Origin: Spirochaetaceae bacterium
Lineage (GTDB): Bacteria > Spirochaetota > Spirochaetia > DSM-27196 > SKKC01
Assembly: GCA_007128315.1 (NCBI GenBank)
Contig: SKXQ01000098.1
Location: forward strand, 1 to 47,069
Length of the DNA: 47,069 nt
Reading direction: 5' to 3'
Numbering within the stretch: position 1 is the first letter of the stretch; the number at the start of each line of letters is the position of its first letter. The notes beneath the pieces are model-generated. The model was not told the origin of the DNA and did not search any database. It worked only from the letters and a program-made list of their open reading frames with translations. Positions 33,354 to 41,888 of the stretch are shown piece by piece. Position numbers and translations under genes: made by a program.

Positions 33354-33977
33354 TCAGACCTGTCGCCGTCTCATATACGCCACACCGAGGGCGGTGGGCA
33401 TGAACACCAGGGGAACCACGATCAGGACTGCGGTGACGAAGCGCATGACCCGAAAAAAGCGACCGAGAAACGCGTCGCGGACAATAACCATGAGATTTGT
33501 CAGCGAGATGGTGTTCGAGCCACCGAGCTGCGTGCGAACGTCCTCAATAGCATCGCGTACGGCGGCTTCCTGTCGGTTCATGATGCCGAGTGCTTCTTCG
33601 TTCTGCATTTCGGCGAGGACCTCATCGAGCACAAGCGATATTTGTGCGCCGTCGATCGCCTGCGGGTTCAGTCCCTGCTGACGAAGATCGGATTCGAGTT
33701 GTCGCGAAATCTCCGGAATCACGACATCCGTCGCCGCCATCAGAGCCGGCTCCAGGCCCACGGAAAGCGGTATGAGCAGTCCCGACCCGGCACAGAGTAC
33801 AATCGCCAGGAATCCGACGAGTCCGCTTTTGTGCATGCGATTGGTTCTTCGGTAGAGCGAGTTAAAGACCGCCGCGATCACGATACCAATGACGAGTCCC
33901 GCGAGCATGCGAAGCCCGAGCGGGAGCATGACTGCACCAAGATCGCGTGCAATCTGTTCGACAATTACATCAGACAT
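33354..33977 (-). CDS. Membrane protein of unknown function
   Basis: A 207-residue protein not recognised as any family. Two N-terminal helices (about residues 20-40 and 50-72; LRMLAGLVIGIVIAAVFNSL and GLVGFLAIVLCAGSGLLIPL) lead to a predicted extracytoplasmic helical segment of about 100 residues rich in Gln, Glu and Ala. A C-terminal helix (about 178-200, VMRFVTAVLIVVPLVFMP) ends in a basic tail. AAGGAG sits nine bases before the ATG. It is downstream of, and may be transcribed with, the fucosidase gene, whose stop is only 13 bases before this start. Confidence 0.65.
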   Translation of the reverse strand: MSDVIVEQIARDLGAVMLPLGLRMLAGLVIGIVIAAVFNSLYRRTNRMHKSGLVGFLAIVLCAGSGLLIPLSVGLEPALMAATDVVIPEISRQLESDLRQQGLNPQAIDGAQISLVLDEVLAEMQNEEALGIMNRQEAAVRDAIEDVRTQLGGSNTISLTNLMVIVRDAFLGRFFRVMRFVTAVLIVVPLVFMPTALGVAYMRRRQV

Positions 33978-33990
33978 ACCGGAGTACTCC

Positions 33991-35280
33991 TTACTGCTTC
34001 AGAAATATTTCGATTACCGGACAACGAACCGGCGGTGGCTCAACCGGTAACTTCAGAACAACTGTATCATCCGGCTGATCCACCAGCATATTACCCTGTC
34101 CAAAGGGCTGTTTCGGTTCAGCCCAATGCAACTCCGATGCGTCGTGCAGAAGCTGTGCGTATTCAATCCGGCCCGCAAGGCCGGGGAGCTGCAGATGCCT
34201 GAACGGCCAGTTGAACACGTGGAGATACAGCCTGTTGCCGCTGGTCGTATAGCGACAATCCGACGGCGCGGTCAGCGGACTTGCGGTGCAGCCGTAGATC
34301 GACCGGTCGTTCATCTCCATCCAGTCGGCAATCTCGGCCAGCGCGTTTACCGCGCGATCGTCGAAATCTCCACGGGCGGTCGGACCTGCGTTCAGCAGCA
34401 GATTTCCGCCGTTTGCAACACTGTTTACCAGGAGCTGAATGAGCTGCTCCGGTGTCTTCCAGCTTGACTCGTCACGGTGATATCCCCAGGAGCCGCTGAA
34501 TGTCTGGCACGCCTCCCATACGACCGGTTCCCCGTTCCGCGTTACCCAGCTTGTCGGCTGGAACTGCTCCGGTGTAATGACGTCTCCACCGATCTCGAGC
34601 CGGTCGTTTACGATAATGTCGGGACAGATCGAACGGATCTTTTTCATTAGCTCAACACTGCCCCAGGCATCCGCGGCCTTCCCCTCGAACTGAGGATATT
34701 TCGGGCTCTGTGTGTAGGAAAAGTCGAACCAGAGAATATCGGGCTTATGCGCCCTCAGGAGCTCCTCGACCTGCGCGTGGAGGTAATCGCGATACCTGGA
34801 AACGTCTCGTGACCGGTTCATTTCCACGGCGTCAGGGTGGTTTCGCAGCGGGTGTATGTGGTCTATGGGAAACTGGGGATGGTGCCAGTCTATGAGCGAG
34901 TAATAGAATCCGACCCGAAGTCCTTCGGCCCGGAAAGCTTCAACAAACGGGGTCAGCAGGTCCCGCCCTGCCGGGGTGTTCGGTGCCTTATAGTCGGTGT
35001 GTGCACTGTCCCAGAGGCAGAATCCCTCGTGATGCTTTGTCGTCAGGACGACGTATTTCATTCCCGCTTCCCGTGCATACGCGGCCCAGACAGCAGGGTC
35101 GTAGCGATCAGGATCGAAATGGTCGAAATACTTCCGGTACTCCTCTGGAGAAATCTCTTCGTTGTGCTGTACCCACTCGTGTCGTGCCGCCTGGGAGTAC
35201 AGACCCCAGTGAATGAACATGCCAAATCGGTCCTGAACGAACCATGACGTGTCTCCGGCTGTTGGTTTTGGTGTATGCAT
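33991..35280 (-). CDS. GH29 alpha-L-fucosidase
   Basis: A 429-residue glycoside hydrolase that removes alpha-linked L-fucose from glycans. It has the family N-terminus (WFVQDRFGMFIHWGLYSQ), the conserved EYVVLTTKHHEGF-type segment (here KYVVLTTKHHEGFCLWDS), the strand GLRVGFYYSLIDWHHP and the nucleophile Asp in DILWFDFSYTQ. The NGGNLLLNAGPTARGDF region follows and a short beta domain closes the protein. No signal peptide is present from ATG 35280, so it would act in the cytoplasm on imported oligosaccharides. The start is set by a TACAAT promoter nine bases upstream; the frame stays open to 35385 but would cross the promoter. It is divergent from the GH42-like gene. Confidence 0.92.
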   Translation of the reverse strand: MHTPKPTAGDTSWFVQDRFGMFIHWGLYSQAARHEWVQHNEEISPEEYRKYFDHFDPDRYDPAVWAAYAREAGMKYVVLTTKHHEGFCLWDSAHTDYKAPNTPAGRDLLTPFVEAFRAEGLRVGFYYSLIDWHHPQFPIDHIHPLRNHPDAVEMNRSRDVSRYRDYLHAQVEELLRAHKPDILWFDFSYTQSPKYPQFEGKAADAWGSVELMKKIRSICPDIIVNDRLEIGGDVITPEQFQPTSWVTRNGEPVVWEACQTFSGSWGYHRDESSWKTPEQLIQLLVNSVANGGNLLLNAGPTARGDFDDRAVNALAEIADWMEMNDRSIYGCTASPLTAPSDCRYTTSGNRLYLHVFNWPFRHLQLPGLAGRIEYAQLLHDASELHWAEPKQPFGQGNMLVDQPDDTVVLKLPVEPPPVRCPVIEIFLKQ

Positions 35281-35289
35281 ATGGTTCTG

Positions 35290-35319
35290 ATTGTACGATG
35301 AGTCGTGAGTGCGTGCCAG
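35290..35319 (-). promoter_or_regulatory. Promoter of the fucosidase gene (near-leaderless)
   Basis: On the minus strand CTGGCA (35314-35319), 18 bases, TACAAT (35290-35295), ending nine bases before ATG 35280. No Shine-Dalgarno is present in the short leader. It lies back to back with the promoter of the GH42-like gene. Confidence 0.55.
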
Positions 35320-35363
35320 TGCAGGAACTGCACAATTCAATTGAATCCTGCAACGAGTTTGCG

Positions 35364-35392
35364 TTGACCGCATTGCATGTCGCATCTAGCGT
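35364..35392 (+). promoter_or_regulatory. Promoter of the GH42-like gene (leaderless)
   Basis: TTGACC (35364-35369), exactly 17 bases, TAGCGT (35387-35392), ending seven bases before ATG 35400. A GAGG abuts the ATG and is too close to serve as ribosome-binding site. Confidence 0.65.
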
Positions 35393-35399
35393 ATGAGGT

Positions 35400-37574
35400 A
35401 TGAACGGAAACTATCTGCACGAACTGTACGACAGTCTTCATGACAGTCCCATGCAACAGAAATTGCGTGAACTTGCGCCAATGCCCTTCGGAGTTGTGTT
35501 TCTTCCCTGGAAAGGCATGACCGAAGACGAAATGCGTGAGCAATACAGAGTAATGCGTGAGCTTGGGTTCACGAATCTGAAACAGACTATGGGGACCCCC
35601 GAGTGGCCAGCCACCCGGGTTCTCGAAGTTGCCCTCGAGGAAGACGTTATTCCTTTCTGGTATGACATTGGAGGATGGGAACGCATTACTCCGGAACTGC
35701 TTGAGCAGCTTGGATTACCGAAGGACATGCAGATTGATGAGGCACTTGAGAATCCGGTAATGCGCAGCTACCAGGCGAACGTACTGAAGAAACGTATTGG
35801 CTACGAAAAAGTACCCACGACGGTCATAGAAGGCACCAATCTTCAGGAAGCTGGCCTGTCAGATTGGAGCAACACAGACATTCGATTATACAACGACCCG
35901 GTACTGCGAGATGATGCAGTACCTGCATTCAAGGCATGGGTACGGGACAGGTACGAAACCATCGAAGATCTTGTTGACGCATGGAACCAGTACGAAGTGG
36001 GAATCTGTGATCATCCGTATACGTCCTGGAAGGAGTTTGAGGAAGATACGCTTCCGGAACGCCACGTCCGTCGCGAATACGGGTTTGTGCGCGATGTGCT
36101 GCGCTTCAAGGCCGACTACAGTACTGAGCGTATCAAGCACGCCGCTGCACAGGCACGCGCGCGTGATCCGGAAGAACCGCAGCGAGCGGGCGGCGAAATG
36201 GGACTGTTCCTGCCATTCGCGTGGCGTGGGACGGACATGGAGTCCATCGCCGAAGTCATGAAGGGTGCCGGGTCGTTTTATCCATCAATCCACCTGGCAT
36301 GGCATTTTCAGGAAGTAAATCTTGAAGCGTGTCGAACGATCTATATGCAGGCTTCGATTACCGCTGACTGGTTCAAAGGCGGCTGGGCTGCGACCTGGGA
36401 GAGTACCGGTGGTCCGCAGCAGCTATCAGGCGGAAAGCCGATTTCCGCCGATGCTACCCCACATACCGCACACGAACCCCCGTCGTTTACCGTAAACGCC
36501 GGGACCATGCAGCAGCTTCTTCTCAGCTACCTGGCAGGCGGTTTGAAAGGATGCGGGCTCTGGTCATGGAACTACCGGAAAGCAGGGTGGGAAGGTGGCG
36601 AGTTCGCGTTGCTGACGCGGCAACTCAAGCCGGGCGATCGCGCGAAAGCGGCCGGCGCAATTGCCCGGGCCGCAAAACGATTGCGCCGAGAGATATGGCA
36701 GGCTCACAAGGAGCCCATGGTCGGCTTGTTTCAGAACTGGGATAACGAGGCGATCTGGGCGTGCGTGTCCGAACGTGGCCGGGATATTTTTCGACACTAT
36801 CCGATACAGTCCCGCGTCGGGGCGTCCCGGATACTCATTAACGGCAACATCCCGTGGGAACACGTAACGCCGTCCGATCTGCGAGCGGGTCTTGCAGACC
36901 GGTACGACGTGATCTTTCTGTCGGGACAGCTTGCACTTCAGGAGGACGTGCTCGTGCTTTTGCGAGCGTATGTGGAGCGAGGCGGACGGGTGGTGCTCGA
37001 TTCCCCCGGCGGATGGTACAACACTCGAGGAGTGGTTCTCGATACCGGCAGGGGATCAGCATTTGAGCGCCTCTTCGGCGCCGAGCTCGCTGATTTTCAG
37101 CACACGCGTAATCTGCCGCGTACGGTCGACAATGTCGCTGTTGACGGGTTTATCACCGAAATCGCTCCTACCGATGCGCGGATCGTAAAGCGCTTCGACA
37201 GCGGCGAGGCGGCAGTAACCGGGCACAAAATCGGGGCGGGAACAGCGGTGCTTCTCGGATTTGAAGCCGGTCGTGGTAGTTTCGAGCCTGGATCGACTGA
37301 TCGTGAACAGCTCGTTCGCGATCTGCTTCTTGATGGGCGAACTCCTGGCTACGTCTGTACGGACACAATTGTCTACCGGATCTCTGCCCCCGATGCGGAT
37401 CACTACTTCCTTATGAACGATGCTCCTGCGCGTTCTGTCTCACTCGAGACCCCTGCCTATACCTACAAAGGCTATGAGGACCCGGTTGCGCAGACATCAA
37501 TTCCCGGTCTGTCGAGCATCGAACTTCCAGCGTACGGTGCACGCTGGATCAGGTGCATAAAGACCCGGATCTGA
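35400..37574 (+). CDS. GH42-like beta-galactosidase
   Basis: A 724-residue glycoside hydrolase of the GH42 kind. It has a TIM barrel (about residues 25-400; WKGMTEDEMREQYRVMRELGF at the start, EGTNLQEAGLSDWSN, AFKAWVRDRYETIEDLVDAWN), a probable nucleophile Glu in AATWESTGGPQQLSGG, and a Rossmann-like trimerisation domain (about 440-640; YDVIFLSGQLALQEDVLVLL, YVERGGRVVLDSPGGW). A small C-terminal beta domain follows. No signal peptide is seen, so it acts in the cytoplasm. The sequence departs from well-known GH42 members, and the exact sugar linkage is open. It is paired with a divergent fucosidase and an oligosaccharide importer. Confidence 0.8.
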   Translation: MNGNYLHELYDSLHDSPMQQKLRELAPMPFGVVFLPWKGMTEDEMREQYRVMRELGFTNLKQTMGTPEWPATRVLEVALEEDVIPFWYDIGGWERITPELLEQLGLPKDMQIDEALENPVMRSYQANVLKKRIGYEKVPTTVIEGTNLQEAGLSDWSNTDIRLYNDPVLRDDAVPAFKAWVRDRYETIEDLVDAWNQYEVGICDHPYTSWKEFEEDTLPERHVRREYGFVRDVLRFKADYSTERIKHAAAQARARDPEEPQRAGGEMGLFLPFAWRGTDMESIAEVMKGAGSFYPSIHLAWHFQEVNLEACRTIYMQASITADWFKGGWAATWESTGGPQQLSGGKPISADATPHTAHEPPSFTVNAGTMQQLLLSYLAGGLKGCGLWSWNYRKAGWEGGEFALLTRQLKPGDRAKAAGAIARAAKRLRREIWQAHKEPMVGLFQNWDNEAIWACVSERGRDIFRHYPIQSRVGASRILINGNIPWEHVTPSDLRAGLADRYDVIFLSGQLALQEDVLVLLRAYVERGGRVVLDSPGGWYNTRGVVLDTGRGSAFERLFGAELADFQHTRNLPRTVDNVAVDGFITEIAPTDARIVKRFDSGEAAVTGHKIGAGTAVLLGFEAGRGSFEPGSTDREQLVRDLLLDGRTPGYVCTDTIVYRISAPDADHYFLMNDAPARSVSLETPAYTYKGYEDPVAQTSIPGLSSIELPAYGARWIRCIKTRI

Positions 37575-37588
37575 GTGGTGTGCTGAAA

Positions 37589-37615
37589 GTACGGTGGGGG
37601 TTACGCCCGCCGTAC
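37589..37615. terminator. Hairpin between convergent GH42-like and ABC genes
   Basis: GTACGGTGGG (37589-37598), seven bases, CCCGCCGTAC (37606-37615): a 10-bp stem with one G-U pair, between the GH42-like stop and the end of the ABC ATPase gene. There is no T-run on either side. It may act as a two-way termination or RNA-protecting structure. Confidence 0.45.
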
Positions 37616-38689
37616 TGCATCGTCCGGCAATTCGTCGCTCATTGCCAGGGACTGCTCTCTGCTCGTTTCAAGGCTGAGCTCGCCATGTCTTATGCACGCA
37701 ACTTCATGGTCAGTGGCTCCGCCTGAGCGGTGTTGTAAGACTTGATCAATTGTATGACAGGCTTCTGTCGCGTACCGGCAGCGTGGGCTGAAATGGCAGC
37801 CAGGGGGCGGGGCCGCAGGGTTGGGGACTGCTCCGCCAAGAAGTCTGGATGCATCCATTCTATCACGCGGGTCAGGGCTGGGGACGGAGGCCAGCAGGGC
37901 TTCGGTGTAGGGATGCTGGGGGTTGCGAAAGATTTCGCGAGTGTCGGCACATTCCACGATCCGCCCGAGGTACATAACCGCCACGCGTGTACTTATGTGA
38001 CGAACGACACTCAGGTCGTGCGCGACGAACACGTAGGTGAACCCGAATTCTTCCTGAAGATCTTTCAACAGATTAATGACCTGCGCCTGCACCGAAACAT
38101 CCAGTGCAGAGACCGGCTCGTCACAGATGACCAGACGGGGTTTGACGGCAAGCGCACGGGCGATCGCGATTCTCTGTCTCTGTCCGCCGCTGAATTCATG
38201 CGGATACCGGTCGAGGTGCTGTCTTGAGAGACCGACTGCTTCAAGGAGCTCCGAGACCCGCGCGCGACGATCTGACACGTTATGCATGCCTGTTGCCTGC
38301 AGCGGCTCGGCGATCACTCTCTCGACCGTAAGCCTGTCGTTGAGCGACGAGAACGGATCCTGGAAGATGATCTGTATATCTCGTCTGTACGGGCGAAGCT
38401 GACGCTGATTCAGTGGTGCGAGGTCCACCGGGTCGCTATCGATTTCTTTCCGATACAGAATTTGCCCCTCGGTTGCTGCGATAAGCCTGACCATGGTGCG
38501 TCCGAGTGTGGTCTTTCCACATCCGCTTTCCCCGACGATACCAAGTGTTTCGCCTCGCTCGAGCGAAAGGTTGATACCGTCAACAGCGCGGACGTGTCCG
38601 ACGGTTCTTCGCATGACACCTTTCTGAATCGGGAACCAGACCTTAAGGTCCTTCAGTTCAAGCAGGGGTTTTCCAACTTCGTTCTTCAT
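37601..38689 (-). CDS. Opp/Dpp-type ABC transporter ATP-binding protein (second ATPase)
   Basis: A 362-residue cytoplasmic ATPase of the OppF/DppF type. Walker A is [12 protein letters not shown], the signature is FSGGQRQRIAIARAL, and Walker B is LVICDEPVSALD. The C-terminal oligopeptide/dipeptide extension contains the Cys-rich motif PGCHFSPRCRYATEAC, which in this family can bind an iron-sulfur cluster or a metal. It is the last gene of a five-gene leftward operon and its ATG overlaps the preceding ATPase stop (ATGA). Given the glycosidases next door, the cargo is probably an oligosaccharide rather than a peptide (inference). Confidence 0.93.
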   Translation of the reverse strand: MKNEVGKPLLELKDLKVWFPIQKGVMRRTVGHVRAVDGINLSLERGETLGIVGESGCGKTTLGRTMVRLIAATEGQILYRKEIDSDPVDLAPLNQRQLRPYRRDIQIIFQDPFSSLNDRLTVERVIAEPLQATGMHNVSDRRARVSELLEAVGLSRQHLDRYPHEFSGGQRQRIAIARALAVKPRLVICDEPVSALDVSVQAQVINLLKDLQEEFGFTYVFVAHDLSVVRHISTRVAVMYLGRIVECADTREIFRNPQHPYTEALLASVPSPDPRDRMDASRLLGGAVPNPAAPPPGCHFSPRCRYATEACHTIDQVLQHRSGGATDHEVACIRHGELSLETSREQSLAMSDELPDDAVRRA

Positions 38690-39714
38690 GTTGAACCTTC
38701 CGGATCGGTATCGTTATAAAGCCAGCACCGGACGGTTCCACCGTCGCGTGTGACGACCGGCGGGGGGTCGTGCTTCTCGCAGACAGGCATGGCGTGCGGA
38801 CATCTCGTACGAAACGGACACCCCGATGGCACTGCGTACGGCTCGGGAACGGTGCCTGCGATTGGCTCAAGTCGGGAGGTTTCATTTTTCGTGAGCAACG
38901 GAATTGATCTGAAGAGCCCGCGCGTATAGGGATGTCGGGGTTTTGTGAATAGCGTAACACTGTCTGCATATTCCACTACGCGGCCCATGTACATCACTGC
39001 CACGCTGTCGGCCATTTCGCCGATAACCCCAAGATCGTGGGTGATTAGCAGAATAGACGAGTTCATGTTCGATTTGAGGTCCCGCATGAGTGCAAGAATC
39101 TGGGCCTGCACCGTCACGTCGAGGGCAGTCGTCGGTTCGTCAGCTATCAGGACCTGTGGATCACACGCCAGTGCTATTGCTATCATGACACGCTGACGCA
39201 TTCCACCGCTCATCTGGTGAGGATACTCGTCTATCCGCTGTTCCGGCGCCGAGATCCCCACGCGTTTCAGCAGTTCGAGCGCCTGAGCGCGGGCTTCAGC
39301 TTTGTCTACATCAGCATGGGTTAGAATTTTCTCCATGATCTGCTTTCCGACGGTATACACCGGTGTGAGGGAGGTCATCGGTTCCTGGAAAATCATCGCG
39401 ATTTCCTTCCCCCGAAGGTGACACATTTCCTTACCGAACTGTTCGAGTTTCAATACGTCGACGGGCTCTCCGATCCGTGGTCGGTACACGATTGATCCCT
39501 GTGGTGTCTGCGCCTGAGGTTCGGATAAAAGCCGGATAATGGACCGTCCGGTCACCGTTTTCCCGCAACCACTTTCACCGACCACACCGAGGACTTCGCC
39601 GCGTTTCAGGCTCAACGAGACCCCGTTCACGGCGCGAACCGGTCCGCGCTCAGTGGAAAAGGTTACGTGCAGTGCCTCAATTTTCAGGATCTCGTCGCTG
39701 TTCATGCTGTTCAT
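38686..39714 (-). CDS. Opp/Dpp-type ABC transporter ATP-binding protein (first ATPase)
   Basis: A 342-residue cytoplasmic ATPase of the OppD/DppD type with Walker [14 protein letters not shown], signature [15 protein letters not shown], Walker [13 protein letters not shown] and the C-terminal [17 protein letters not shown] motif. It pairs with the following ATPase to drive the two permeases upstream. ATG 39714 is chosen because GTGAG lies six bases before it, immediately after the permease stop; ATG 39705 is an alternative. The upstream open frame to 39798 lies inside the permease gene and is not used. Confidence 0.93.
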   Translation of the reverse strand: MNSMNSDEILKIEALHVTFSTERGPVRAVNGVSLSLKRGEVLGVVGESGCGKTVTGRSIIRLLSEPQAQTPQGSIVYRPRIGEPVDVLKLEQFGKEMCHLRGKEIAMIFQEPMTSLTPVYTVGKQIMEKILTHADVDKAEARAQALELLKRVGISAPEQRIDEYPHQMSGGMRQRVMIAIALACDPQVLIADEPTTALDVTVQAQILALMRDLKSNMNSSILLITHDLGVIGEMADSVAVMYMGRVVEYADSVTLFTKPRHPYTRGLFRSIPLLTKNETSRLEPIAGTVPEPYAVPSGCPFRTRCPHAMPVCEKHDPPPVVTRDGGTVRCWLYNDTDPEGST

Positions 39715-39721
39715 GGTATAC

Positions 39722-40834
39722 TCACTTGCTGTAGGGATCGGCAGCATCTCGCAGGCCATCACCGACAAAGTTAAAACACAGGACCGCGATGACCACAAAG
39801 AGACCCGGGGTAAGCAGCCAGGGGTAGTTCACGACCGCGGAAATGGATTGGGCCTGCTGCAACAGCACCCCCCAGCTGATGGCCGGTCGCCTGAGACCAA
39901 GTCCCAGAAAACTCAGCGCGGTCTCACCGAGGATCATACCCGGTATCGAAAGGGTCAGGTGAACGATTACGTAGCTCATGAAAGCAGGGATAAGGTGCCG
40001 GACCACGACCCGCGGCTTCGTGACCCCGGACGCGTAAGCGGCAAGAACAAACTCTTCCTCGCGAAGACTGATGAACTTTCCCCGAACCACACGTGCGATT
40101 CCGGTCCACCCCATAAACGACAGAATAACGGTAATACCAATGTACCGCTCGGTTTGTCCCCACCACGCCGGGATTGCCGCACTCAGGGCCATCCACAACG
40201 GGAGTGTCGGGATAGACATTACCAGCTCGATCAGCCGCTGAATGATATCGTCGACGACACCGCCAATGAGCCCCGAGAGACTTCCCAGTGTCAAACCGAA
40301 CAGAAGACTCAGGAACACGCCAATTAACCCAATGGAGAGTGAGATTCTGGATGCGAAGATGATGCGCGAGAAAAGGTCGCGTCCCAGATCATCTGTTCCG
40401 AGAATGGCGATGTATCCTCCCGGATCGGTCACTGCGAACAGGTGGACATTGGTTTGAATGATTCCAAGTAAACGGTACTCGTGTCGGCGGGTAAAAAAGC
40501 GGATATCCCATCGCTGTGCAGGATCAGGCGTGTAAACTCGCTGAAAGGTGCTTCTGTCGAGTTCCGATCGCCAGCCGTACACGAACGGTCTCACGGAAAA
40601 ATCGCCATCAAGATCGACGAACCGGATCTTTTGAGGTGGTGCGAACTGGTGTCCAGTACGCTCCCGCGGTTCCATCGGGGCAACGAACTCGGCGAAAATT
40701 GCAACTGCATAGAACGCGACGAGTATCCAGAATCCTATCATTGCCAGTTTGTGCCGGCGGAACCGGCGTACGATGAGCTGACTCTGTGAAAGTGACTGGT
40801 ACTCAACGGTCGCCGTGTCACGCTTTCGATTCAT
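39722..40834 (-). CDS. Opp/Dpp-type ABC transporter permease (OppC-like, with insert)
   Basis: A 370-residue inner-membrane permease. A first helix (about residues 32-52) is followed by an unusually long outer segment of roughly 90 residues (about 55-145) before the transport core with five helices. The core carries LGTDDLGRDLFSRIIFASRISL and the coupling loop EEEFVLAAYASGVTKPRVVVRH. Most OppC proteins are nearer 300 residues; the extra part resembles the long-form OppC seen with some sugar-importing systems. ATG 40834 is chosen with GAGG seven to eight bases upstream, overlapping the end of the OppB-like gene by 17 bases. An upstream TTG at 40852 is less likely. Confidence 0.9.
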   Translation of the reverse strand: MNRKRDTATVEYQSLSQSQLIVRRFRRHKLAMIGFWILVAFYAVAIFAEFVAPMEPRERTGHQFAPPQKIRFVDLDGDFSVRPFVYGWRSELDRSTFQRVYTPDPAQRWDIRFFTRRHEYRLLGIIQTNVHLFAVTDPGGYIAILGTDDLGRDLFSRIIFASRISLSIGLIGVFLSLLFGLTLGSLSGLIGGVVDDIIQRLIELVMSIPTLPLWMALSAAIPAWWGQTERYIGITVILSFMGWTGIARVVRGKFISLREEEFVLAAYASGVTKPRVVVRHLIPAFMSYVIVHLTLSIPGMILGETALSFLGLGLRRPAISWGVLLQQAQSISAVVNYPWLLTPGLFVVIAVLCFNFVGDGLRDAADPYSK

Positions 40835-41810
40835 ATCGTATCCTCGGGTCAATTACTGCCAGAAGAATGTCGGAAACGAGCGTGCCGATAACGGTCAGAA
40901 CGCTGAGCATCATGACGAAACTTCCGGCGAGATACATGTCCTGCGATCGCAGCGCTTCAAGCATCACCGGGCCTGTCGTCGGGAGGTTCAGAACAACAGA
41001 TACGATCGCCTCACCGGATATAATGGCGGGGAGCAGCCACCCTATCGTGCTGATAATTGGATTCAGAGACACCCGGAAGGGATGCCGGAAAATGACTTTC
41101 CATTTTGGAACCCCTTTCGAGATAGCCGTCTTGACGTAGTCCTTCCCTAACTCGTCCAGGAGCATCGCGCGCATAACGCGGATCGTACCTGCAGTACCCG
41201 CAGTACCGATTACAATGACCGGTACCCACAAATGTCGGAACATATTCATAACACGGGCAAAACTCCAGGCCGCATCACGGTACTCCGGTGAGAACAGACC
41301 GCCTGGAAGAACTCCGAAGGTGTGAAAGAAAAAGAACATGAGAACGAGTGCGAGCAGAAAATTCGGAATCGCGAGTCCTATGAACCCGAAGACGGTTGCA
41401 ATGTAATCTCCGATGGAATACTGCTTCACTGCTGAATAGACACCGATAGGAATTGCGACCGCAAGTTCGAAGATTAGCGTAATCAGAGCGAGAAGCGCCG
41501 TCATAGGGATGCGGGCGAACAGCACGTCACGCGCCGGTCTGTTATATACGAAGGACTCCCCGAAGTCACCGCGAAGCAGATTTCCCATCCAAGTGAAATA
41601 GCGGCGAACCAGTGGCTGATCCAGTCCGTACCGCGTGCGCAGAGCACGGGCTATCTCGGCGTCGACCTGTATGCCTCGGGCCTCCAGATTCGTTATATAC
41701 GTTGTCAGGAAGTCTCCCGGTGGCAGGTTAATAACAACAAAGCTGATAATGGAAATTCCGAGTAGTACGACGATAAGAAAAAGCAATCGCCGGATCAGGT
41801 ATTCACGCAT
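40818..41810 (-). CDS. Opp/Dpp-type ABC transporter permease (OppB-like)
   Basis: A 330-residue inner-membrane permease with six helices. The family N-terminus is YLIRRLLFLIVVLLGISIISFVV by position (residues 4-26). The loop YGLDQPLVRRYFTWMGNLLRGDFGESF follows, and the coupling loop is LDELGKDYVKTAISKGVPKWKVIFRH. It forms the channel with the OppC-like protein encoded next. A GC-rich hairpin lies between it and the binding-protein gene upstream, which would favour more binding protein than permease. No strong ribosome-binding site is seen before ATG 41810. Confidence 0.93.
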   Translation of the reverse strand: MREYLIRRLLFLIVVLLGISIISFVVINLPPGDFLTTYITNLEARGIQVDAEIARALRTRYGLDQPLVRRYFTWMGNLLRGDFGESFVYNRPARDVLFARIPMTALLALITLIFELAVAIPIGVYSAVKQYSIGDYIATVFGFIGLAIPNFLLALVLMFFFFHTFGVLPGGLFSPEYRDAAWSFARVMNMFRHLWVPVIVIGTAGTAGTIRVMRAMLLDELGKDYVKTAISKGVPKWKVIFRHPFRVSLNPIISTIGWLLPAIISGEAIVSVVLNLPTTGPVMLEALRSQDMYLAGSFVMMLSVLTVIGTLVSDILLAVIDPRIRYESKA

Positions 41811-41851
41811 TCAGGTACCTTCTTCTGAAATGAAACCCCTGTACGAAGCAG

Positions 41852-41873
41852 ATGGCCCCCGCAGGGGCCATCC
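41852..41873 (-). terminator. Attenuator-type hairpin between binding-protein and permease genes
   Basis: GATGGCCCC (41852-41860), a four-base loop, GGGGCCATC (41865-41873): a perfect 9-bp GC-rich stem. It lacks a T-run on the minus strand, so it is likely a partial terminator or a structure that protects the 3-prime end of the binding-protein mRNA. Confidence 0.65.
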
Positions 41874-41888
41874 GTTATACAGTAACGG

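Noticed and set aside
35296..35325. TGGCAC before the fucosidase gene as a sigma-54 -24 element
   Set aside because: The matching TTGC -12 element at the required distance is absent; the sigma-70-like CTGGCA-18-TACAAT fits better.
35281..35385. N-terminal extension of the fucosidase
   Set aside because: It would translate across the promoter hexamers and adds a non-conserved segment before the family's usual start.
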